56,871 nt of DNA from Candidatus Flavonifractor merdavium. GTDB lineage: Bacteria; Bacillota; Clostridia; Oscillospirales; Oscillospiraceae. The translations under genes were made by a program, and so were the position numbers. Below the pieces are notes generated by a model. It was not told the origin of the DNA, did no database searches, and worked only from the letters and a program-made list of their open reading frames with translations. The DNA lies in NCBI GenBank assembly GCA_019119335.1, contig DWXF01000007.1:1-56871 (forward strand), in the 5' to 3' direction. Positions 10,019 through 17,952 of the stretch are shown here, piece after piece. Each line of letters opens with the position of its first letter. Within the stretch, counting starts at the first letter, position 1.

Positions 10019-11115
10019 ACATCAACGCATACATCGAAAAAGCCCGGGAGGACCGGGCCTCCGACCTGCATCTGGTCTGCGCTCTGCCCCCGAAATACCG
10101 GGTGGACGGGGAGATCCGGGATCTGGAGCCCACTCCCCTCACCGCCCAGCAATGCGGAGAAATGGCCCGGGAGCTGGCCGGGGACAGCTTCCAGCAGCTG
10201 GAGGCGGTGGGCGAGCTGGATCTGGCCCTCACCGTCGCCGGGGTGCGCTGCCGTGTGAACCTGTTCCGCCAGCAGGGGTTCTACTCCGCCGCCATCCGCC
10301 TGCTCAACGACCATATTCCCCAGCTGGAGGAGCTGGGCCTGCCCGAGGTGGTCAACGAGTTTGCCTCATACAGCCAGGGGCTGGTGCTCATCACAGGCGA
10401 AACCGGCTCGGGCAAATCCACCACCCTGGCCGCCCTGCTCAACCAGATCAACCACACCCAGCGGCTGCACATCCTCACCCTGGAGGACCCGGTGGAGTAC
10501 ATCTACACCCCCGACCAGTGCCTCATCAATCAGCGGGAGATCGGCCGGGACACCCTGAGCTTTGCCGCCGGCCTGCGGGCCGCCCTCCGGGAGGACCCTG
10601 ACGTGATCCTGGTGGGCGAGATGCGGGATCTGGACACCATCCAGACCGCCCTCACCGCCGCTGAGACCGGCCACCTGGTGTTCGGCACCGTCCACACCAA
10701 CTCGGCGGCCGACTCCATCGACCGCATCGTGGACGTCTTTCCCGCCGAACGCCAGCAGCAGATCCGCCTGCAGCTGTCCATGACCCTGAAGGCGGTGCTC
10801 TCCCAGCAGCTGCTGCCCCGGAACGGCAAACCGGGCCGGGTGCTGGCCTGCGAGGTGATGAAAACCGACGACGCCATCCGCAACCTGATCCGGGAGGGCA
10901 AGACCCCCCAGATCCAGAACTGCATCCAGACCACCGGCTCCATCGGCAACATTCTTATGGACCGCTCCCTGCAAAACCTGTACCGCAGCGGGGCCATCTC
11001 CCTGGAGACCATGGAGGGGGCCCTGCGGGGCGGTCCATCCCAGACGTCGGTCTCTCCCGCGGGCGGACCCATGGGCGCCCCCCTGGGCACCCGCCCCCGG
11101 GGCTTTGGCCGATAA
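10015..11115 (+). CDS. pilT: type IV pilus retraction ATPase PilT
   Basis: I start this 366-residue protein at the ATG overlapping the pilB stop, because the longer in-frame reading runs inside pilB. It contains Walker A GETGSGKSTT near residue 128, an Asp box with VGEMRD, a His box with GTVHTN and the PilT signature AIRNLIREGK near residue 286. PilT hexamers depolymerise the pilus and drive twitching. Its presence implies retractable pili. The last 25 residues are a Pro/Gly-rich tail (PAGGPMGAPLGTRPRG), common in clostridial PilT. Confidence 0.95.
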   Translation: MNINAYIEKAREDRASDLHLVCALPPKYRVDGEIRDLEPTPLTAQQCGEMARELAGDSFQQLEAVGELDLALTVAGVRCRVNLFRQQGFYSAAIRLLNDHIPQLEELGLPEVVNEFASYSQGLVLITGETGSGKSTTLAALLNQINHTQRLHILTLEDPVEYIYTPDQCLINQREIGRDTLSFAAGLRAALREDPDVILVGEMRDLDTIQTALTAAETGHLVFGTVHTNSAADSIDRIVDVFPAERQQQIRLQLSMTLKAVLSQQLLPRNGKPGRVLACEVMKTDDAIRNLIREGKTPQIQNCIQTTGSIGNILMDRSLQNLYRSGAISLETMEGALRGGPSQTSVSPAGGPMGAPLGTRPRGFGR

Positions 11116-11129
11116 AGGGGGGATAAACC

Positions 11130-12335
11130 ATGCCCACCTATCGCTATGAAGCTGTAGGCGGAGACGGCCAGCGGGCCGAGGGAGTGCTGGAGGCCTCCGA
11201 CAGTACCCAGGCAGTCTCTCTCATCCGTCAGAGCTACGATGTGGTGCTCAAGCTGGAGGAGATCGCCGCCCCCCGGACCGACCCGCTGGAGAAATTCCAG
11301 AAGCTCAATCTGAAGGTCTTTGCCCTGATGTGCAAGCAGTTTGCCATCATCCTCAAGGCGGGCCTGCCCCTGGTACAGACGGTGGATCTGGTGGCCTCCC
11401 AGATTTCCGACAACATGCTGAAAAAAATGCTGGAGGCGGTCTCCCTGGACATCGCCAACGGCTGGAGCCTGTCTTACAGCTTTTCCCAGCGAGGCAAGGG
11501 CCGTCTGCCCGTGACCTTTCTGGAGACCATCCGGGCGGGGGAGGAGTCGGGCGATCTGGTGCGCTCCTTTGACCGTATGAGCACCTACTACGACCGCATG
11601 ACCAAGACCCGGGCCAAGGCCACCAGCGCCCTGATTTACCCCGCCTTTCTCTCGGTGGTGGCGGTGTTCGTCATTATCATCATCATGACCTACGCCGTGC
11701 CCACCTTCGCCGGCGTCTTCGAGTCCATGGGCACGGAGCTGCCCCTGCCCACCCGTATCGTCATCGGGATGTCCGACTTTTTCAGCCGGTATATCTGGGT
11801 GCTGCTGGGCACGGCGGCGGGGCTCATCTTCCTGCTCCGGCTGTACGCCGGGACCGCGGGGGGGCGCATCCGCATGGCTCAGTTCCGGCTGACCCTGCCC
11901 ATTCTGGGAAAGCTGGCCGCCATGACCTCGGCCAGCCAGTTTGCCCACACCATGGCCGCCATGCTCTCGGCGGGCATGCCCATCCTGAAGGCGCTGGACA
12001 CCGCCTCCCGCTCGGTGAGCAACGCCCACCTGTCCGCCCAGATCCAGAGCGTCATCCCCGGCGTGGAGGGAGGCCGCCCCCTGGGGGAGTGCCTGAACGC
12101 CTGCCGGGATCTGCCCCCCATGCTGGTGCAGATGACCGCCATGGGCGAGGCCACCGGCTCCCTGGAGGGCACCCTGGAAATCCAGGCCGAGTACTACGAC
12201 AACGAGGTGGAAAACCTGTCCGCCCGGGCGCTGTCCCTGCTGGAGCCCATCATCATCTGCGTGATGGCTGTATTCGTGGTACTGGTACTGCTGTCCATCT
12301 ACCTGCCCATGTTCAGTATGTACTCAGCCTTTTAA
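11130..12335 (+). CDS. pilC: type IV pilus inner-membrane platform protein PilC
   Basis: The 401-residue protein has the double T2SSF architecture of PilC/GspF: cytoplasmic helical domains near residues 65-185 and 265-390, with hydrophobic segments near 165-190, 210-235 and 370-395. It begins MPTYRYEAVGGDGQ, the usual PilC opening. PilC couples the PilB and PilT motors to pilin insertion and removal. The start has GGGGGGAT 7 bases upstream, 14 bases after pilT. A hairpin and the major pilin gene follow. Confidence 0.95.
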   Translation: MPTYRYEAVGGDGQRAEGVLEASDSTQAVSLIRQSYDVVLKLEEIAAPRTDPLEKFQKLNLKVFALMCKQFAIILKAGLPLVQTVDLVASQISDNMLKKMLEAVSLDIANGWSLSYSFSQRGKGRLPVTFLETIRAGEESGDLVRSFDRMSTYYDRMTKTRAKATSALIYPAFLSVVAVFVIIIIMTYAVPTFAGVFESMGTELPLPTRIVIGMSDFFSRYIWVLLGTAAGLIFLLRLYAGTAGGRIRMAQFRLTLPILGKLAAMTSASQFAHTMAAMLSAGMPILKALDTASRSVSNAHLSAQIQSVIPGVEGGRPLGECLNACRDLPPMLVQMTAMGEATGSLEGTLEIQAEYYDNEVENLSARALSLLEPIIICVMAVFVVLVLLSIYLPMFSMYSAF

Positions 12336-12348
12336 CCGGTTTATTTTG

Positions 12349-12369
12349 CGCGCGGCCAACCTCCGCGCG
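12349..12369 (+). promoter_or_regulatory. hairpin between pilC and pilA
   Basis: A perfect 7-bp stem (CGCGCGG paired with CCGCGCG, 7-base loop) lies in the 76-base gap before the major pilin gene. No U-tract follows, so it is not a standard terminator. It could be an RNA processing or stabilising element that helps raise pilA expression over its operon neighbours. No clear -10/-35 pair was seen here. Confidence 0.4.
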
Positions 12370-12411
12370 GGGAAATAAAGTATTCTATTCTAGGTAAGTG
12401 AGGGGATTTTT

Positions 12412-12798
12412 ATGAAATTACTTCAAAAGAAACTGAAAAACAAGAAAGGATTTACCCTGATCGAGATGCTGGTCGTCATCGCCATCATCGCCATTCTGGT
12501 GGCCATTTCCATTCCCATGGTCAGCGGCGCCCTGGAAAAGGCCAGAGAGGCGGCGGATGACGCAAACCTCCAGGCGGCCAAATCGGTGGCCCTGTTGGCA
12601 GAAATGGAAGGTACATTTGAGGCTTCCCAAACATATTACTACGATATTAGCGAGGGAGAATATGTAAAAGCCACTAGCTCCTCTGATCCTACTGATAAAG
12701 GCCAAAGTGGTACATTAAGTAATAGCTGTATTTTGGTAAAAACTGATTCTAGCAAACACATTCAAAGTGGCTACCCTAAATGGGAGGCAGTATCCTGA
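12412..12798 (+). CDS. pilA: major type IV pilin PilA
   Basis: The 128-residue prepilin begins MKLLQKKLKNKKG followed by FTLIEMLVVIAIIAILVAIS. This is a textbook class III signal with Phe+1 and Glu+5, cleaved by PilD. GAGGGGA lies 5 bases before the ATG. The helix is GC-rich like its neighbours. The C-terminal third (from about 12600) is much richer in A/T and uses TTA, ACA and AAA codons that are rare around it. That part has Ser/Thr/Lys-rich sequence and one Cys, suggesting a surface-exposed variable domain. It is shorter than most Gram-negative PilA proteins (about 150 residues). Confidence 0.93.
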   Translation: MKLLQKKLKNKKGFTLIEMLVVIAIIAILVAISIPMVSGALEKAREAADDANLQAAKSVALLAEMEGTFEASQTYYYDISEGEYVKATSSSDPTDKGQSGTLSNSCILVKTDSSKHIQSGYPKWEAVS

Positions 12799-12808
12799 AT
12801 AATTACGA

Positions 12809-12836
12809 CCGCCGGAGAGGGTTGGCTCTCCGGCGG
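12809..12836 (+). terminator. hairpin A after pilA, no U-tract
   Basis: A perfect 11-bp stem (CCGCCGGAGAG with CTCTCCGGCGG, loop GGTTGG) begins 11 bases after the pilA stop. There is no run of T after it, so it more likely protects the pilA mRNA 3' end or causes pausing than terminates fully. Confidence 0.5.
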
Positions 12837-12839
12837 ATA

Positions 12840-12896
12840 CCCAAAGCGGAAAACCGCTTTGGGAGAGTTCCGGAGCTTCCGGGGCTCTCCCAAAGC
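12840..12896 (+). promoter_or_regulatory. two mutually exclusive hairpins between pilA and pilD
   Basis: Segment 12840-12849 pairs perfectly (10 bp, loop AAAA) with 12854-12863. The right arm also belongs to a second, longer hairpin: 12856-12873 pairs with 12879-12896 over 18 bp, including two G-U pairs, with loop AGCTT. The two structures share 12856-12863 and cannot form together. The second is followed by TGTTTG, a poor U-tract. The arrangement is like an attenuator or partial terminator that would let pilA be made in excess over pilD-pilMNO. This is a base-pairing observation; function is inferred. Confidence 0.55.
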
Positions 12897-12926
12897 TGTT
12901 TGCATGTCACGGCAAGGAGGAATCCC

Positions 12927-13703
12927 ATGGAGCCCCAACAGCTTTTACAAATATATCTGGCCCTGTGGCTGGCCATTCTGGGAGCGGCGCTGGGCAGCTT
13001 TCTGTGCTGCGCCGCAGACCGGGGAACCCTGCCCACCGGCCGCTCCCGGTGCGACGGCTGCGGCCATACTCTGGGCGCGCGGGATCTGATCCCCATTTTC
13101 AGCTACATAGCCTCCCGGGGCCGCTGCCGCCACTGCGGCGGGGCCATCCCCACCCGCTGCCTGACGGCGGAAGTGGTGGGAGCGGCGGGTTTTGCCGCCC
13201 TGGGGCTGAAATTCGGACCCAGCCCGGAGCTGGTGATGCAGCTCATCCTGGCCGCCCTTCTCCTTCTGCTCAGTTTAGTTGACTGGACTGCCTATATCCT
13301 GCCCGACAAGCTGCTGCTGGCGGCGGCGGTCAACCGGCTGGTCTTTGTCCTCCTGCTCCGGGAACCTCTGGAAGAAGCTCTGCCCCAGATGGCCCTGGGG
13401 GCCTTCAGCGTATCCCTTCCCCTGCTGCTGCTGTCCCTGGTGATGGACGCGCTGCTGAAAAAGGACACGCTGGGGGGCGGCGACATCAAGCTCCTGTTTG
13501 TGCTGGGGCTGTACCTCAGCTGGCTGGAGATGCTGCTGCTGCTGGCTTTGGCCTGCGTGCTGGCCCTCCTGTGGGCCGCCGGGCCGGGACGGCGGCGGGC
13601 GGGGGGAGAAATCCCCCTGGGCCCCTTTCTGGCGGCGGCCTGGCTGGCGGTCACCCTGTTTGGAGCGCCATTGATCCAGTGGTATCTGAGTCTCCTGGCA
13701 TGA
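12927..13703 (+). CDS. pilD: prepilin peptidase PilD
   Basis: The start at 12927 has AAGGAGG 6 bases upstream; longer readings would run through the hairpins. The 258-residue multi-pass membrane protein has the N-terminal zinc site as two Cys pairs (CDGCG near residue 42 and CRHCGG near 68). It has the aspartyl peptidase residues in SLVDWTAYILPDK and in GGGDIKLL near residue 183. PilD cleaves the leader of all five prepilins encoded upstream and N-methylates the new Phe. Length fits the family (about 250-290). Confidence 0.95.
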   Translation: MEPQQLLQIYLALWLAILGAALGSFLCCAADRGTLPTGRSRCDGCGHTLGARDLIPIFSYIASRGRCRHCGGAIPTRCLTAEVVGAAGFAALGLKFGPSPELVMQLILAALLLLLSLVDWTAYILPDKLLLAAAVNRLVFVLLLREPLEEALPQMALGAFSVSLPLLLLSLVMDALLKKDTLGGGDIKLLFVLGLYLSWLEMLLLLALACVLALLWAAGPGRRRAGGEIPLGPFLAAAWLAVTLFGAPLIQWYLSLLA

Positions 13704-13716
13704 GAGGATGAAACGA

Positions 13717-14742
13717 ATGACAAAACAGATCAAGGTTGCCTTTGATTTGGGCAACAGCAGTTTAAAAATTGCCGCGATGAAAAAGGGTTCGCTGGAGCTG
13801 CACGAGCTGCCCCTGCCGGAGAACCTGATGGAGGAGGACAATCTCCTCATGCCCCACGCCTTTTCCGCCTTTTTGAAAAAGGCCAGAAAGGAGCTGCGTC
13901 TGCCCGGCGGACCGGCGGGGCTGCTGCTCCCCTCCAGCAAGGTTATCTGCCGGCTGGTGACCATGCCCCGCATGTCGGTGGAGCAGCTGATGCTCAACCT
14001 GCCCTATGAGTTCAGCGACTTCATCCATGGGGAGCCCCACCAGTACTACTGCGACTACGCCCTGTGCCAGGGCGAGCCCCAGGAGGTTTCCCCCCAGGAG
14101 GAGCAGGAGGAGGAGCCTTTGACCATGATGGCGGCGGTGGCCCAGCGCCAGCAGATTCAGGACTACATCCGCATTTTTTCCGCAGGAGGCTTCTCCCTCA
14201 AACGCATCCTGCCCCAGGAGATGGCCCTCATCCAGCTGGTGCAGAACTGCCGCCGGGAGCGGTCCGAAGGGCCCGGGGAGTTCTGTTTCATCGACCTGGG
14301 CTTTTTGTCCACCCGTATTTTTGTGGTTCATGACGACCGTATCCAGGCTGCCCGCCGGGTACATATCGGCTGCCGGGCCCTGGACGGGGTGGTGGCCGAC
14401 CTGTTCAACATGGATCCATTCCTGGCCGACGCCTACAAGCGGGGCAACCACCAGGGAGTTCTGGAGCACCCCCGCTGCATGGAAGTCTACGAAAACATGG
14501 CGGTAGAGGTGCTGAAGGTTATCAATTTCTACCACTTCACCTACCGCCAGAAGCAGCTGGAAGGGGTATACCTGATCGGCGGCGGCGCGGAGATCCAGCC
14601 GCTGCGCCAAATCCTGGAGGATACCCTGGGACTGCCGGCTCTCCCGGTGGAGTCTCTCATCCCCGGCGGGAAAGGTCAGGAGCACAGCGCCTCCTTCGCG
14701 GGGGCCGCCGGACTGATGGTTGAGCCGGAAAAGGAGGGATAG
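13717..14742 (+). CDS. pilM: type IV pilus assembly protein PilM (actin-like ATPase)
   Basis: The protein begins MTKQIKVAFDLGNSSLKIAA, a phosphate-1 loop of the actin/FtsA fold. A further nucleotide-binding Gly-rich segment is VYLIGGGAEIQPL near residue 285. PilM is the cytoplasmic part of the alignment complex and binds the N-terminus of PilN. I prefer the ATG at 13717, 9 bases after GAGAGG, over the ATG at 13708, which would directly abut that site. The 341 residues match the family. Residues 120-135 hold an acidic Glu-rich insert (QEEQEEEP). Confidence 0.93.
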   Translation: MTKQIKVAFDLGNSSLKIAAMKKGSLELHELPLPENLMEEDNLLMPHAFSAFLKKARKELRLPGGPAGLLLPSSKVICRLVTMPRMSVEQLMLNLPYEFSDFIHGEPHQYYCDYALCQGEPQEVSPQEEQEEEPLTMMAAVAQRQQIQDYIRIFSAGGFSLKRILPQEMALIQLVQNCRRERSEGPGEFCFIDLGFLSTRIFVVHDDRIQAARRVHIGCRALDGVVADLFNMDPFLADAYKRGNHQGVLEHPRCMEVYENMAVEVLKVINFYHFTYRQKQLEGVYLIGGGAEIQPLRQILEDTLGLPALPVESLIPGGKGQEHSASFAGAAGLMVEPEKEG

Positions 14743-14745
14743 GCC

Positions 14746-15333
14746 GTGAAACTGAATACTGACGTGCGGCAGCTGATGGCCAGAAAAAAGGTGGTTTATC
14801 CCACCAAGCGCTCCATGAACCTGTACTTCAAGGTGGATCGTACCACCGCTTCCGCCACAGCGGCTCTGTATATCCTGTTAGTCGTGGCGGTGCTGCTGGG
14901 CCTGGGAAAAGTAATGGTCTACGACCTCTTGGCCCAGGAGAAACAGCTGGAAAGCCAGGTTGCGGCGCTGGAGCAGCGCACCACCCAGCAGCTGCAGCAG
15001 CTGGAGCGCTATGACCAGATGCTGGAGGACTATATCCGCTCCGTCCCCACCCAGCGGGAGCAGGAGCAGGCCGACGTTATGGAGCTGCTGGGTCTCATTG
15101 ATACCACCATTCGGCCCACCGCCCAGGTTTCTCAGGTGGCCATTGAGGACAATCAGGTGGTGATCTCCTTCTCCGGCGTCACCCTGGCCCAGGCCGCGGA
15201 GCTGGTGGTTCAGCTGGAACAGTCTCCCCTGGTGTCCAACACCCAGGTGGATACCGCCTCCTCCACCAAAGGCGCCGAACAGGTGGAGGTTCACATCTAC
15301 TTTCAGATTGCACAGGAGGAATCCACCTCATGA
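14746..15333 (+). CDS. pilN: type IV pilus assembly protein PilN
   Basis: The 195-residue protein starts with GTG at 14746, with AAGGAGGGA 6 bases upstream. It has a basic N-terminus, one membrane helix near residues 38-62, a coiled coil near 65-105 and a small C-terminal ferredoxin-like domain. This is the PilN layout. It sits 3 bases after pilM, its partner, and overlaps pilO by ATGA. The N-terminal segment that binds PilM is longer (about 35 residues) than in many Gram-negative PilN proteins. Confidence 0.85.
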   Translation: MKLNTDVRQLMARKKVVYPTKRSMNLYFKVDRTTASATAALYILLVVAVLLGLGKVMVYDLLAQEKQLESQVAALEQRTTQQLQQLERYDQMLEDYIRSVPTQREQEQADVMELLGLIDTTIRPTAQVSQVAIEDNQVVISFSGVTLAQAAELVVQLEQSPLVSNTQVDTASSTKGAEQVEVHIYFQIAQEESTS

Positions 15334-15890
15334 GAAAGCTATCCATTCGTGAACGGGTGCTGCTCCTCCTGCTGGCCGTCCTGGCAGCCGTCAGCGGGTA
15401 CGTCCTGCTCTTTTATCTGCCCACTACCCAGCGTTTGGAGGCCCTCAACACCCAGATCGCCCAGTCTCAGGAACTGGCCGCCCAGCTGGACGCCAGGCTG
15501 GCAGAACAGCAGCAGATGGAGCGGGAGCTGGAGCAGCTCGCCGCCCAGGGCAGCCCGGTACCCTACATGCCAGCTTATGACAACCTCCAGGCCGTCATGG
15601 TGGAGCTGCATACCATTTTAGCCGACTGCCAGGAGTACTCCCTCTCCTTTCAGGGGAAACAGGGGGAGGACAACGTGTTTTACCGGGAGGTATCCATCCC
15701 CTTTACCTGCGGCAGCTATGAGCAGGCCCGGGAGATCCTGCAAAAGCTGCACGACAGTACGTTGCGGGGACTTCTTGGGAATGTGCAGTTCTCACAGCAG
15801 GAAAACGGAACCATAAGCGTATTTGCCACCATCACCTTTTTGGAATATCAGGTCAATACAGTAAGCGAAACAGCCCCTGAAGGAGAATGA
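15330..15890 (+). CDS. pilO: type IV pilus assembly protein PilO
   Basis: The 186-residue protein has a membrane helix at residues 8-30, a Gln/Glu-rich coiled coil near 35-70 and a C-terminal alpha/beta domain, the PilO layout. It forms the alignment complex with PilN. No pilP or pilQ follows, as expected for a bacterium without an outer membrane. Translation is coupled to pilN by an ATGA overlap, and the stop overlaps the small ORF at 15887. Confidence 0.85.
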   Translation: MRKLSIRERVLLLLLAVLAAVSGYVLLFYLPTTQRLEALNTQIAQSQELAAQLDARLAEQQQMERELEQLAAQGSPVPYMPAYDNLQAVMVELHTILADCQEYSLSFQGKQGEDNVFYREVSIPFTCGSYEQAREILQKLHDSTLRGLLGNVQFSQQENGTISVFATITFLEYQVNTVSETAPEGE

Positions 15891-16102
15891 TTCATATTTA
15901 TATTCATGGGAATGGAACCGGTAAAACCTGCCCGCAGTGCGGCTATGATTGCTGGTCTGTACGGTATATCGAACAGCCGGGGGGAACCATCTGCCTGTGC
16001 ACCTGCGCCGTGTGCCTGCACTATGCCAAGGCAGACGCGCGCGTCCCCCCTCAGCTCATCCTCGTTGAACGCCCGAGCAGAAGCACGGAGGTTCAATTAT
16101 AA
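15887..16102 (+). CDS. small Cys-rich protein translationally coupled to pilO
   Basis: This 71-residue ORF begins at an ATG overlapping the pilO stop (ATGA), the same spacing used elsewhere in the operon. Residues 15-46 hold six Cys (CPQCGYDC...CLCTCAVC), suggesting a small zinc or metal knuckle. No membrane helix or signal is visible and I do not recognise the family. The coupled start and metal-site-like Cys spacing argue for a real gene; its short length and lack of known relatives argue for caution. Confidence 0.45.
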   Translation: MIHIYIHGNGTGKTCPQCGYDCWSVRYIEQPGGTICLCTCAVCLHYAKADARVPPQLILVERPSRSTEVQL

Positions 16103-16165
16103 CCTGGTCTCGGGTCAGGTTTGTCATGCCGGCCATTTTTTCATCGTGACCCAGGTTCAAATAAA

Positions 16166-16194
16166 GCAAGGCGCGTCTGATTCCCGCGCCTTGC
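16166..16194 (-). terminator. terminator of the GGDEF gene
   Basis: A 10-bp perfect stem (GCAAGGCGCG with CGCGCCTTGC, 9-base loop) lies 33 bases past the stop of the minus-strand GGDEF gene. On the minus strand it is followed by TTTATTTG, a fair U-tract. On the plus strand there is no U-run, so it would end the pilus operon poorly. Confidence 0.6.
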
Positions 16195-16226
16195 ATATCA
16201 TCTGAGTATCTTGTATGGGCCAAAAG

Positions 16227-17405
16227 TTACTCCTGTTTTAATGCCCCGCTATGGTCCAGCCGCCCAACACAGCACCGCCCCCGGCCATTTTCCTTGGCCT
16301 GGTACAGCATTCGGTCTGTTTCGGCATACAGCTGCTGGTAGGAGCATGGAGGCCATGTGCAGATACACGCGCCCGCGCTGCACCGAATCCCTATGAGCCG
16401 GCCTTCCCACTGAATCTGTCCCAGTCCCGTCAGCAGTTCCTCTCCCAGGGCCATGGCCTGCGCCTCAGATATCGGCCTGTCATAGAGAATGGCAAATTCG
16501 TCTCCGCCAATCCGCCCCAGACCCGCCGCGTCTGGAAAAGCGCGGCGCATGACTTCCGCCGTCTCCACCAGCACATGGTCGCCGCAGGGATGCCCGTAGC
16601 GGTCGTTGATCCCTTTGAATTCATCCAGATCCACCAGAAACAGCGTCAGCCCGCCGGAGCTTCCCGCGTGCTCCAGACTGTGGAGCATCTGCTCCGCCCA
16701 GCATTCCACCGTCGTCTTGTTGAGCAGCCCTGTCAGAGGGTCCAGCTGTACCAGCATCCGCAATTTGGTGTTTATCTCCACAATCTGCTTCTGCTGCTTC
16801 AATGTAACCCCGGTGTGATGGGCGTGAGCCAGGGCGACGGCCAGGGCCACCACAAAGGTGATGGTCAGGTTGAGCCGGTCTCCCGTCTCCAGGCGCGGAG
16901 CCATAATGGCCCGGAACAGCAGATAGCCCACGGCAAACTGGGCCGCGCTGTACCAGGGCGGCGCCTGGATCAGCAGAGCCAATCCCAGCAGCGCCGTTGT
17001 CAGCACCGTAGTCCCCGCGGCCGGATCGCGGCAGAGGTCATAGGTGTTAAGGCCCATGTGCCAGAGAAAAATCAGACCGGTCATCACATACTGCGCGGCC
17101 CACTGGAGGCGTACCGGACCCCGCCGCAGCGGCCGCCGCAGCGCCAGCCACAAAACCGCAAGGAGAATCAGAATACAGTACATGGTGAAATAGATTCGAT
17201 TGTTTCGCGTTCCCAGACCGGACTGAGACCAAAAGACCACCCGGGCAATGTTGAAAAGCTCTGCCGCAAAAATAATCCCGCAGATGATCCGTAAAGAAAA
17301 GTCATTTTTTCGTACCGACTCCTCCAGGAACTCCTGACGGATATAACCGGGAATTTGCAGGTGATCCAACCACCCATGCTTGAATAAGTGCAGAATTTTA
17401 TGCAT
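16227..17405 (-). CDS. membrane-bound diguanylate cyclase (GGDEF)
   Basis: The 392-residue protein has five to six hydrophobic segments between residues 35 and 205, then a GGDEF domain (about 225-385). It carries DPLTGLLNK, DLDEFKGINDRYGH and the active-site RIGGDEF, all intact, so it should make c-di-GMP from two GTP. The RxxD inhibitory site usually found five residues before GGDEF is absent, so product inhibition through that site is not expected. It faces the pilus operon end-to-end. I infer that it supplies c-di-GMP sensed by the MshEN domain of PilB. The membrane part is of unknown sensing type. Confidence 0.92.
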   Translation of the reverse strand: MHKILHLFKHGWLDHLQIPGYIRQEFLEESVRKNDFSLRIICGIIFAAELFNIARVVFWSQSGLGTRNNRIYFTMYCILILLAVLWLALRRPLRRGPVRLQWAAQYVMTGLIFLWHMGLNTYDLCRDPAAGTTVLTTALLGLALLIQAPPWYSAAQFAVGYLLFRAIMAPRLETGDRLNLTITFVVALAVALAHAHHTGVTLKQQKQIVEINTKLRMLVQLDPLTGLLNKTTVECWAEQMLHSLEHAGSSGGLTLFLVDLDEFKGINDRYGHPCGDHVLVETAEVMRRAFPDAAGLGRIGGDEFAILYDRPISEAQAMALGEELLTGLGQIQWEGRLIGIRCSAGACICTWPPCSYQQLYAETDRMLYQAKENGRGRCCVGRLDHSGALKQE

Positions 17406-17462
17406 AACCGAAACATCCTTTTGAGACGATAATCCTACTGGAACGCTGCCTAACAGGGTGTT

Positions 17463-17693
17463 TTACTCAATCTGTATATCCGGCCAGCAGCAGATTCCCA
17501 CCTCCAGCGCCACCGGACACTTCAGACGAAAATCCGCGTAGCGGCAAAACCAGCACTGGCCGCCATCTATGGGCAGATGCTCTTTTCTGGGGGTAAATGC
17601 CGGGCAGCTCTGCCGGGGCCACACGCTGCCGCCCGGTTTTGGGGCGGGCAGAGCCTCCCGCCGGTCACAATAGGCGTTACAGTCGTACTGCAT
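17463..17693 (-). CDS. small Cys-rich protein of unknown function
   Basis: I chose the start at 17693 because AAGGAGG lies 7 bases upstream; the longer frame has no such site. The 76-residue protein carries nine Cys in MQYDCNAYC, SCPAF, CWFCRYADFRLKCP and ICCWP. This recalls small metal-binding or Fe-S cluster proteins, but I do not recognise a family. It is transcribed on the minus strand ahead of the GGDEF gene (58 bases apart) and could share its transcript. Confidence 0.6.
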   Translation of the reverse strand: MQYDCNAYCDRREALPAPKPGGSVWPRQSCPAFTPRKEHLPIDGGQCWFCRYADFRLKCPVALEVGICCWPDIQIE

Positions 17694-17952
17694 CGCCAGT
17701 CCTCCTTTCAGCACCCCTCTTGACGTTTTTTTGCCTTTCATGCTATGTTCATTGTACAAATGATCGGGAAATTGAAAAGCGGTTGCTCAGATCTTGATGC
17801 TGCCTGCGTAAAATTTGCTCACTGTTACGGGAAGAAGGCTGACTGTACTGCGGATCGCCCCATGTGCCGCTGAGGAAAAGCACCTCAATCAGACGGCGGC
17901 GACAGAGTTTAAAAAGGTTTTGAGGCATCAGCCGACTGGGGGAACAAAACGT

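Noticed and set aside
13717..15890. Missing pilP/pilQ taken as a deletion in the pilus operon
   Set aside because: Monoderm type IV pili work without a secretin, and pilM-N-O are intact and tightly coupled.
15906..16205. A 99-residue frame overlapping the six-Cys small ORF
   Set aside because: It has no ribosome site or coupled start and runs into the terminator hairpin; the 15887 frame is better supported.
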